Shown here: in pieces, positions 58,010-64,000 of the stretch
Layout of the letters: each line of letters starts with the position of its first letter
Numbering within the stretch: position 1 is the first letter of the stretch
NCBI GenBank assembly: GCA_030697165.1
Contig: JAUYQQ010000015.1
Span: 418,645 to 482,644 of the forward strand
From: Acidobacteriota bacterium
Lineage (GTDB): Bacteria > Acidobacteriota > Vicinamibacteria > Vicinamibacterales > UBA2999
Reading direction: 5' to 3'
DNA length: 64,000 bases
The notes under the pieces: model-generated
The model's database searches: none
What the model saw: only the letters and a program-made list of their open reading frames with translations
What the model was told of the DNA's origin: nothing
Program-made: the position numbers and the translations under genes

Positions 58010-58428
58010 GCGCGCACGTCCTGCTTCTTCATGTACCTCACGCCTGCCGCAATCAGCTTCGTCAGCGTGGGCATGTGCACGTCCGATAGGCGCTTGATGT
58101 GCAGGCACGAGCCGCTGGACTTGTGAGGGCCCAGCTTCGCCAGCAGCTCGTCCCGTTGCGGGTAGCCGCCAAGCACGTAGAGAGTGATGTTGCCTTTGCG
58201 CGGCGCAAATCCCGTGGCCATCCAGTCCAGTTCGCGGCCGGTCGGGTATTTCAGGTGGACCGAACCGAACCCGATGATGCCCGGGCCCCACATGGCGGGC
58301 TTGGCCTTGGTCGCCCTCTGCATCAAGGCGCTGATCGCCCTGCAGTCCTTGCGCACCTGGTCGTCCTTGATCGCGTTCAGAAAGCCGCTGACCGACGCCG
58401 TGGTTTTCCTGGTTTTGAGTTCAGCCAT
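58006..58428 (-). CDS. DUF1801-family protein
   Basis: A 140-residue cytoplasmic protein of the DUF1801/YdhG-like family: VSGFLNAIKDDQVRKDCRAI, PAMWGPGIIGFGSVHLKYP, MATGFAPRKGNITLYVLGG, KLGPHKSSGSCLHIKRLSDV. Biochemical role unknown; the fold is shared with small ligand-binding iron-chaperone-like proteins. Overlaps the cytochrome gene by four bases and follows the truncated metallopeptidase by three bases. Confidence 0.85.
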   Translation of the reverse strand: MAELKTRKTTASVSGFLNAIKDDQVRKDCRAISALMQRATKAKPAMWGPGIIGFGSVHLKYPTGRELDWMATGFAPRKGNITLYVLGGYPQRDELLAKLGPHKSSGSCLHIKRLSDVHMPTLTKLIAAGVRYMKKQDVRA

Positions 58429-58431
58429 GTT

Positions 58432-58924
58432 TCATGCCCCTTTTGGCCATTCCCTCCACGACTCGGCGGCCAGCGGCAGGTCGTTCAGCTCTGCCCTGGC
58501 TTCACGCCACGCGGGATAGTGCTCGTTCAGCAGCGCCACGAACCGTTCGCTGTGCGTCGGCGCGACCAGATGAAGCATCTCATGAACCACCACATACTCG
58601 AGCAGGTCCTTCGGCTTCTTCACCAGTTCCGTATTCAGCCGGATGTTTCGTGCCCTGTGATTGCAACTGCCCCACCGGGTCTTCATGCGCTGCAGAAAGT
58701 ACGCGGCTACCTTGCGCTTGAGCCGCGGCTCCCACTTGTGAATCAGCCGCGGGACGGCCGCATGCAGCAAGCCCCTGTGCCACTGGTGCATCACCGCCTC
58801 ACGCTTCGCCCGGTCGCTGCCGGGCCGCACACTGAGCGTGATCCGCCGATGGTCCATCGTCACCGAGGGCTTCTGGTCGCGTTCGACCACCGTCAGCAGG
58901 TAACGCTTGCCCCACACGTAGTGG
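58432..58924 (-). pseudogene. N-terminally truncated YgjP/SprT-like metallopeptidase (DUF45)
   Basis: About 161 residues starting at a GTG (58917) in the sequence SHYVWGKRYLLTVVERD. The zinc site VVVHEMLHLVAPTHSERF and the preceding FLQRMKTRWGSCNHRARNIR are those of the YgjP (DUF45) family. Family members are usually ~230 residues or longer; the first ~70 are missing, and the remaining frame joins hsdR remnant sequence out of frame near 58925. The catalytic HExxH is intact, so residual activity is possible. Such genes commonly close type I restriction operons. Confidence 0.75.
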
Positions 58925-59423
58925 CTCGGCGACTTCCACCGAGCTGCGCTTGAGCTCGATCACGGCGACGGCGATGCCGTTCAGGTAGAGGACGATGTCT
59001 GGCCGGCGTTCGTAGCCGCCCTTGAGCGTGACCTCCTCGGCCAGCGCGAAATCATTCTTTTCGGGGTCCTCCCCAGTCGATCAGATACACGGTTTCGTGC
59101 GCCTGCCCTGCCGCCACCTGCACCTGGACGCCGTAGCGCAGCAACTGATACGTGCGCAGGTTGGCCTGGTAGAGGGTGACGCCGGTGGCGTCGGCGGCGG
59201 TTTCGAGCTTCTGCAAGGCGGCGGCGACATGGGCGGGAGAGTAGCCGCGTGCCAGGAGATTGGCCCGCAAGAACGCCGTCTCGATGTGGCGATTGTTCTC
59301 GCGCGTGCTCCAGTCGCCCAGGTGGCGATAACGCAAACCGTCGGGTCGCGCGGGGTCGGTGAACAAGGCCACCACGCGGTTCTGGGTGTGGCGCTCGGAG
59401 CGGGGCTGTCCGTCTGGGCTCAT
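58925..59423 (-). pseudogene. hsdR: hsdR remnant: type I restriction subunit R, N-terminal fragment only
   Basis: The first frame (59423-59052) reads [59 protein letters not shown], matching the N-terminus of HsdR. An extra base in the C-run at 59071-59074 (TGGGGAGG on the coding strand) shifts it. The next frame continues correctly as [20 protein letters not shown] and RPDIVLYLNGIAVAVIELKR, the PD-ExK nuclease core, then ends near 58925. The helicase and C-terminal domains (normally ~850 more residues) are gone. Start overlaps the rhuM stop (ATGA). Confidence 0.88.
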
Positions 59424-60466
59424 CGCTTCGGTCGCCTCGGTGGCTTTGGCTTCGGCAGTCTTTTCAGGTCAGCCACGGCCTTCTCGAAGTCCGCGTCAAC
59501 CGCCCGCGGCTGCGAATCAAGCAGCACGCGGTAGCGGTCGTATTCGAGCTCGGCCTTCATCCTGGCCTGCTCGGCGGTGATCTTACCCGAATGGTCCAGC
59601 AATTCGTGGGCAGAGAGCTTCAGGAACTCGTCCAGCTTGACGACCCAATCGCGCATGGTCATCACCTGGCGCTGCAGGGCCCGCAACTCGGCAAACTCGA
59701 TGTAGGCGTTGACGATCCGGTTCAGGGTGTCGAGTTCTGCCGGGTCCAGGTAGTTCTTGGCGACGGCGACGTCTTCCTTGCGGACGATGCCGCCGGGCCG
59801 GGTGGTCTGCAACCCCATGAACGGCTTCGTCGCGTCCACCCGCGCATGAATGACCTCTGCCGCCGTTTGCCCGTGGGCCGCCGAGTGCATCTTGTTCTGC
59901 ACGGTGGCAAAAAACTGCTGCGACAGCTCGGTGTTCGGCGTGTAGTCCACGCTTGTGGCGTAGATATCGAGGACCTTCTGGTAGAAACGCCGCTCCGAGG
60001 AGCGGATGTCGCGAATGCGCGCCAGTTGCTCGTCGAAGTAGTCCTTCTGACCCTGGCCCGGCGGGTTCTTCAGCCGCTCGTCGTCCATGGTGAAGCCCTT
60101 CACCAGGTACTCGCTCAAGCGCGCCGTGGCCCACTGCCGGAACTGGGTGCCGCGGTGGCTGCGGACGCGGTAGCCGACGGCGAGAATGGCTTCGAGGCGG
60201 TAGTGCCGCAGGCGTCGGGTCACCTCCCGACCGCCCTCGGCGCGAACTTGTAAGTAATCCTTACAGGTTGCCGCCTCGACCAGCTCACCTTCCGCGAACA
60301 CGGCCTTCAGGTGGATGGTCACGTTCTGCGGCGTGGTCTGGAACAGCTCCGCGATCTGCGCCTGCGTCAGCCAGATGGTCTCGTCCTCAAGCCGGCACTG
60401 GATGCGCGTGCGCCCATCCTCGGTCCGGTAGAGGATGATCTCAGATTGCGGGAGCGAATCAGGCAT
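59420..60466 (-). CDS. Virulence RhuM-family protein in the restriction operon
   Basis: A 348-residue protein of the RhuM family: [40 protein letters not shown] (an HTH-like segment), [20 protein letters not shown] and [22 protein letters not shown]-terminal half has [20 protein letters not shown] and a Lys/Pro/Arg tail. The family is often encoded within type I restriction operons or islands; function unproven. It overlaps hsdR by four bases and the GxxExxY gene by eight. Intact, unlike hsdR and hsdM. Confidence 0.88.
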   Translation of the reverse strand: MPDSLPQSEIILYRTEDGRTRIQCRLEDETIWLTQAQIAELFQTTPQNVTIHLKAVFAEGELVEAATCKDYLQVRAEGGREVTRRLRHYRLEAILAVGYRVRSHRGTQFRQWATARLSEYLVKGFTMDDERLKNPPGQGQKDYFDEQLARIRDIRSSERRFYQKVLDIYATSVDYTPNTELSQQFFATVQNKMHSAAHGQTAAEVIHARVDATKPFMGLQTTRPGGIVRKEDVAVAKNYLDPAELDTLNRIVNAYIEFAELRALQRQVMTMRDWVVKLDEFLKLSAHELLDHSGKITAEQARMKAELEYDRYRVLLDSQPRAVDADFEKAVADLKRLPKPKPPRRPKR

Positions 60467-60896
60467 CGGCGTCCCCCGGCGGGCGGTTCACGCGAAGACG
60501 CGAAGACGCGAAATCCTGGTGGTTATTGACGACCCGCTTGATGCCATCCTTGAACGTGGCTGCCCCGAAATTGATCAGCAGGCCGAGCGGGAGACTGAGC
60601 AGCCGCAGGTAGGTCAGCAGTTGCTTCGAATGCACTGGCGCCAACGTCTCGACGGACTTCAGTTCAATGACCAGGCAACCATTGACGAGCAGATCCACCC
60701 GCAAGCCCTCGCTGAAGTGCATGCCGTGAAAATCGAAAGCCACGGCTTTTTGACGTTCCACCTGCAAGCCACGTTGTTCCAGCATTCGTGCCAGCACTGC
60801 TTCGTATACCGATTCCAGGAGTCCCGGTCCCAGATCCTTATGGAGATGGAACGCAACGTCAACGACGATGGCAGACGTCTCTTCGGCGTTCATCAA
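60459..60896 (-). CDS. GxxExxY protein
   Basis: A 145-residue protein with the defining motif GPGLLESVYEAVLARMLEQR. A PD-(D/E)xK-like core is also seen: LRVDLLVNGCLVIELKSVE, HSKQLLTYLRL and LGLLINFGAATFKDGIKRVV. The family is structurally nuclease-like, with unknown function. The C-terminal codons (FASSRLRVNR) derive from a CGCGAAGACGCGAAGACGCG repeat. Overlaps hsdS by four bases and rhuM by eight, so it is part of the operon. Confidence 0.9.
   Translation of the reverse strand: MMNAEETSAIVVDVAFHLHKDLGPGLLESVYEAVLARMLEQRGLQVERQKAVAFDFHGMHFSEGLRVDLLVNGCLVIELKSVETLAPVHSKQLLTYLRLLSLPLGLLINFGAATFKDGIKRVVNNHQDFASSRLRVNRPPGDADA
60490..60516. repeat. CGCGAAGA tandem repeat (copy 1)
   Basis: CGCGAAGACGCGAAGACGCG lies at the 3' end of the GxxExxY gene. 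A reverse-oriented relative (GCGTCCTTCGCGTCTTCGCG) is at 60908-60932, at the 3' end of hsdS. Both repeats supply the C-terminal tails of their genes. Confidence 0.6.
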
Positions 60897-62134
60897 TCCA
60901 CTCGTTGTCTCGCGTCCTTCGCGTCTTCGCGTGAGATCAGTCGGATTCTACCGGTGAGTAGCTCCTGCATCATCCCCTGCTTGAGCGCGCGGGTCTTGTC
61001 GCGGCGGGCTTCGAGGGCTGAGAGCTCGGCGTCCATGTCTGAAAGAACAGCGGCGATCGCGGTCTGTTCAGCGAGGTCGCTTGGAATCCGAATCTCAGCC
61101 GCGCTGACGTCTGCCGAGTTGACCGAATCAAACGTCGAACCCTTAGAGTGTTTCGCCCAACTCGGCTCCAGGTAGATGAGACAGTGATAGAGGAAGCCAT
61201 TCGGGAATCTAATGGCGCAGACGCCCCGACCGAGGCAGACGTCGAAGGCGGCACGCGAGATCTCGCCGACCGGCGCGCGGACTGACATCAGAATGTCGCC
61301 GGTTCTTCCGTGCTTCGTAATCAGGGTCGTGAACGTGCGCTTGATCGTGAGACGGTTCACGATGTCAGCATTGCCTTGGATTAGTGGAAGTCCCATGCCC
61401 TTGGTGTTGTAGTTCGATGAGCTTGGTGACTGGCCCATGACAATCTGCGCGGCCTCACCCAACCGCCTCACCTCCCAATCCCCGCTGAAGCCAGGGAGGC
61501 GCGTCTGGCCGGTGAGCAGTTGCTGCATGGCGGCCTGCTTGAGGTCTCGCTTCTTGGCGATGAGCCGGTCCAGCCCGTCCAGAAAATCATCCACATCACA
61601 CAGGGCTGCCGAGATGAGGCGCTGTTCTGAGAGCGGGGGGAGTTGGACCATTAAACCTGCGAGAGTGCCCTGATTCAGGTTCACCATGGTCGTGCCAACT
61701 GAAGAATCTTCGATGGCCGAAATGGCCCGTGGACTCGAAAGCACTCGCTGCAGAAAATCTGGATCGGCGTTCAGGGGTCTAACAATCATCGAGCCGGTTC
61801 CGCACAACCATCCCGCGTGGTGCTGCTGAATGACGGCGCATCTCCCCATGTCGCCTCGCCGGCCAATTACAATTTGGCCGGGGCTCATGCGAAAGTCGGA
61901 AAGGCGCCTCGCTGCCTGTTCCGTGATAGTCATTGTCCGGGTCGGCTCAATCTTTCCGCCAACAATGTGCATTGGGTTAACGACCGGAACGCCGTCATCG
62001 GTGTAGTCGGACTTGTGGAGTGCGCTTCCAAAAGGGCCCGTGCGAAAGGTCGCGAGCCGGCCCAGCGGTGCGACGTCCCAGTCAGTGGGGAGCACGCCCA
62101 ACCCTGTCTGCTTGTATCCGGGCTTCACGTCCAC
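60893..62134 (-). CDS. hsdS: Type I restriction-modification specificity subunit HsdS
   Basis: A 413-residue HsdS with two target-recognition domains (about 10-190 and 205-390). Each is followed by a conserved helix: LSEQRLISAALCDVDDFLDG with KKRDLKQAAMQQLLTGQTRL, and LAEQTAIAAVLSDMDAELSA with DKTRALKQGMMQELLTGRIR. The reading frame is intact. It normally directs HsdM and HsdR to a bipartite site, but both catalytic partners here are deleted. The C-terminal REDAKDARQRVD comes from a short repeat. It overlaps the hsdM remnant by ten bases. Confidence 0.95.
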   Translation of the reverse strand: MDVKPGYKQTGLGVLPTDWDVAPLGRLATFRTGPFGSALHKSDYTDDGVPVVNPMHIVGGKIEPTRTMTITEQAARRLSDFRMSPGQIVIGRRGDMGRCAVIQQHHAGWLCGTGSMIVRPLNADPDFLQRVLSSPRAISAIEDSSVGTTMVNLNQGTLAGLMVQLPPLSEQRLISAALCDVDDFLDGLDRLIAKKRDLKQAAMQQLLTGQTRLPGFSGDWEVRRLGEAAQIVMGQSPSSSNYNTKGMGLPLIQGNADIVNRLTIKRTFTTLITKHGRTGDILMSVRAPVGEISRAAFDVCLGRGVCAIRFPNGFLYHCLIYLEPSWAKHSKGSTFDSVNSADVSAAEIRIPSDLAEQTAIAAVLSDMDAELSALEARRDKTRALKQGMMQELLTGRIRLISREDAKDARQRVD

Positions 62135-62505
62135 GACGCCCCCATCTTCGCCAGGTGCTGTTCCACCCGCGCGGCGAGAGTCGCAACTTCGTCGGTGAGC
62201 TGCGGCAATGGCCGGTTATAGCGCTCGGCCAACTCGCGGATGCGGCCGGTCAGGGTCTGCGAGACGCGCTCCAGTTCGCCCTGCACAGCGACCGACAGGC
62301 GCGCCATCCATTTGTCGTCCACCACCAGCGTCTTGATCTCCGCGTCGGTTAGCGTGGGGTACTTCTCGTAGGCGAGCTTGTCGAGCGCCGCTTCCTGCTC
62401 CTTGACCGCGCGCTTCAGCGTGGTCTGACTGGCGTCCATGCCGCCGCGCAGCTCGTCACAGGAGGCCCAGAGGGATGAGTACAGGTCGGATTTCTTTATG
62501 GCCAT
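62125..62505 (-). pseudogene. hsdM: hsdM remnant: N- and C-termini fused by an in-frame internal deletion
   Basis: A 126-residue open frame. Residues 1-27 (MAIKKSDLYSSLWASCDELR GG-type start) match the N-terminus of HsdM. From residue 28 the sequence (TLKRAVKEQEAALDKLAYEK, DAEIKTLVVDDKWMARLSVA, LAERYNRPLPQLTDEVATLA) matches the extreme C-terminus. The whole S-adenosylmethionine methyltransferase domain with its NPPF/Y motif, normally several hundred residues, is missing; the join is near 62424. The frame is preserved, so a small S-binding peptide could still be made. Confidence 0.85.
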
Positions 62506-62512
62506 TGTGTTC

Positions 62513-62532
62513 GGGCGGGCTAAAGCCCGCCC
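62513..62532. terminator. CTAAAG palindrome upstream of the hsd remnant operon
   Basis: GGGCGGGCT-AA-AGCCCGCCC is perfect. It lies between the PQQ dehydrogenase stop and the hsdM start, both on the minus strand, and may end the dehydrogenase transcript. A degenerate second copy (GGGCGAGCTGAAGACCCGCC) follows at 62545. Confidence 0.6.
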
Positions 62533-62576
62533 CTACATTCACACTGGGCGAGCTGAAGACCCGCCGCTACGTGCGT

Positions 62577-64000
62577 TTATCTCTTGGGTAGCTCGAACAC
62601 GTACAGCGTGTGCCCGTTCGAAGGCGGGTTAATCTCTGGAGTGATGGTCCGCGGCACGACACGCGGACTGCCGCCGCCGACGCCGGTCGTGACGGCCACG
62701 TATTGCTTGCCGTTGGCCGAGAACGACACCGGGAAGCCCTGCACCGCCGTACCCAGGCGCGCCGACCACAACACCTCGCCGGTTTTCACGTCGTGAGCGC
62801 GGAACTGGCGGTCGAGGTCGCCAATGAACATCACGCCGCCCGCCGTGCTCAACGCAGCGGTCAGGTAGGCGGCCCGCTGCTGGCTGCTCCACGTCTCCTT
62901 CATGGTCGTCACGTCGATGGCGAGCAGCTTGCCGACGTTGCCGTCGCTGCCCGGCATCTCGAAAAACCGGCGAGCGGCGCCGACGCCGCCGGACCCCTCG
63001 GCAAACTCGATCTTGCGCGCGACGATTTCCATGCACGACTGGCTGAGCGGGATGATCAACTGCCGTGTCGGCGGGTGATACGTCATGGCCTGCCAGTTGT
63101 GGCCGCCCTCGGTGCTCGGGCACACCGTCAACCACTCGTCCAGTTTCTGCTCGATGATGTCCTGCCGGTAGGTCGGCGTGCCCTTCTCGGGATCGATCTT
63201 GTCGAACATGTTCTGGAACACGGTCTGCTTGTAACCCAGGAACTTGCCGGTCTTGCGCTCCAGCTTCCACAGGATGCCGGCCTTGCCGATGGTGAAGAGC
63301 GCCTTCTCGGGGCCGTTGTCAACGAGCACGCGCTCGAACACCTCGTCCTGGTCCAGCGTCTCGCCGGGGATGTGCTGGTAGTGCCAAGCGAGGGTGCCGT
63401 CCTCGACCCTGATCGCCACTGTCGAACCGGTGTAGAGCGCCGCATCGCTGACCTTGGTGCCGCGGCTCGCGGGCATCCACGGTTTCGGCTGGGCCACGCC
63501 GTAATAGACGAGATCGAGCTCGGGATCGTAGCTGCCGACGATCCAGGTATCGCCGCCGGCGCGCATGCTGTCGGGCAACGCGCCCCAGGTGTCGCCCCCA
63601 GGCTCGCCGGTACGCGCCACGGTGTGAAATTTCCACATCAGCTTGCCGGTCTTCGCGTCGTAGGCACTGATGAAGCAGCGGTCGGCGGCACGGAATCGGT
63701 CGCAGCCCTGCAAGCCCTGGATCACCCTGCCACGCGCCACCAGCGGACCGCTGGTCTGGTAGTACCCCTTGGCGTTGTCGGCCACCGTCACGTTCCACAC
63801 CACGGCCCCGGTTTTGGCGTCGAGCGCGTAGAGCTTGGCATCGGTGGTCGACAGGAAAATCTTGTCCTCGTAGATCGCGATGTTGCGCATCGAGGCGAAC
63901 GAGCCGACGGCGGCGTTGGGCCCGACCTGGTTCTCCCAAATCAGGTCGCCGGTCGCGGCATCGAGCGCCTGCACCATGTTCAGCGTGTGGGTGAGGTACA
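62577..64000 (-). CDS. PQQ-dependent dehydrogenase (N-terminus outside window)
   Basis: At least 474 residues of an eight-bladed quinoprotein dehydrogenase. The repeated blade motifs are clear: [95 protein letters not shown] and [10 protein letters not shown] lie at expected positions of the alcohol dehydrogenase family. It is a periplasmic enzyme oxidising an alcohol or sugar with pyrroloquinoline quinone and passing electrons to cytochrome c. The signal peptide and PQQ-stacking Cys pair are outside or not visible, so the substrate class is open. Confidence 0.9.
   Translation of the reverse strand, partial: YLTHTLNMVQALDAATGDLIWENQVGPNAAVGSFASMRNIAIYEDKIFLSTTDAKLYALDAKTGAVVWNVTVADNAKGYYQTSGPLVARGRVIQGLQGCDRFRAADRCFISAYDAKTGKLMWKFHTVARTGEPGGDTWGALPDSMRAGGDTWIVGSYDPELDLVYYGVAQPKPWMPASRGTKVSDAALYTGSTVAIRVEDGTLAWHYQHIPGETLDQDEVFERVLVDNGPEKALFTIGKAGILWKLERKTGKFLGYKQTVFQNMFDKIDPEKGTPTYRQDIIEQKLDEWLTVCPSTEGGHNWQAMTYHPPTRQLIIPLSQSCMEIVARKIEFAEGSGGVGAARRFFEMPGSDGNVGKLLAIDVTTMKETWSSQQRAAYLTAALSTAGGVMFIGDLDRQFRAHDVKTGEVLWSARLGTAVQGFPVSFSANGKQYVAVTTGVGGGSPRVVPRTITPEINPPSNGHTLYVFELPKR

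Noticed and set aside
58432-62505. A new defence system made of RhuM, GxxExxY and HsdS
   Set aside because: The flanking hsdM and hsdR fragments and the chained gene overlaps explain the cluster better as a decayed type I restriction operon. It is kept only as a decay finding.
42041-62532. A dispersed CRISPR-like array formed by the palindromes
   Set aside because: The copies are isolated, single and kilobases apart, with no regular spacers and no cas genes in the window.

Overview
This is a GC-rich bacterial chromosome segment. A Gram-negative envelope is indicated by an outer-membrane beta-barrel, lipoproteins, secreted c-type cytochromes and a PQQ dehydrogenase. The gene order (dprA-topA ... 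trmFO-xerC ... hslV-hslU, and rplU-rpmA-obgE-nadD-rsfS), together with many short palindromic repeats of the 'GGCTAAAGCC' type, suggests an acidobacterium, possibly of the Vicinamibacteria. That assignment is an inference from gene content and repeat style; no rRNA or tRNA gene was seen. No gene-free stretch longer than about 300 bases exists in the window.

Layout. 1-6.2 kb (minus): hslU (cut by the edge), hslV, an interrupted small exported ORF, an amino-acid permease, two exported or anchored proteins of unknown role, and an anti-sigma/ECF sigma pair. 6.3-11.8 kb (plus): an HTH-receiver fusion, an ABC-F ATPase, and an NtrB/NtrC-like two-component pair. 11.9-24.5 kb (minus): glycosyltransferase, gamma-glutamyltransferase, cyclophilin, hybrid kinase, SGNH hydrolase, a large uncharacterised secreted pair (957 and 490 aa) and an outer-membrane protein. 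24.5-29.9 kb (minus): xerC, trmFO, a MATE exporter and an alanine/sodium symporter.

30.0-41.3 kb (plus) is the most striking part. It encodes an ABM-type monooxygenase, a cobalamin-binding protein with the W-x9-EH signature of B12 photoreceptors, a histidine kinase, a LuxR-type response regulator with a degenerate receiver, KaiB, KaiC with all three known phosphorylation-site residues conserved, and a 1914-residue hybrid histidine kinase. Together these look like a light- or B12-gated, KaiA-less Kai timing or stress module in a non-cyanobacterium.

41.4-52.5 kb: a Uma2-family protein, topA-dprA (minus), a TPR protein and a lipoprotein, the ribosome/GTPase cluster rplU-rpmA-obgE-nadD-rsfS, a ComF-like phosphoribosyltransferase, and tmk-lysA (minus). 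52.6-56.4 kb (plus): ECF sigma, STAS protein, a small coiled-coil protein, an unusual radical SAM enzyme and a DUF1028 protein. 56.4-62.5 kb (minus): a diheme cytochrome c, small proteins, and a decayed type I restriction-modification operon in which hsdM and hsdR have both lost their catalytic cores while hsdS, a GxxExxY protein and a RhuM protein remain open. 62.6-64 kb: a PQQ-dependent dehydrogenase (cut by the edge).

The minus-strand genes dprA-topA, trmFO-xerC and hslV-hslU keep the order of the classical dprA-topA-trmFO-xerC-hslV-hslU cluster, but are separated by two large blocks. The Kai/B12 module lies in one of them. At least six families of short palindromic or low-complexity repeats are scattered through the window, several of them inside reading frames.
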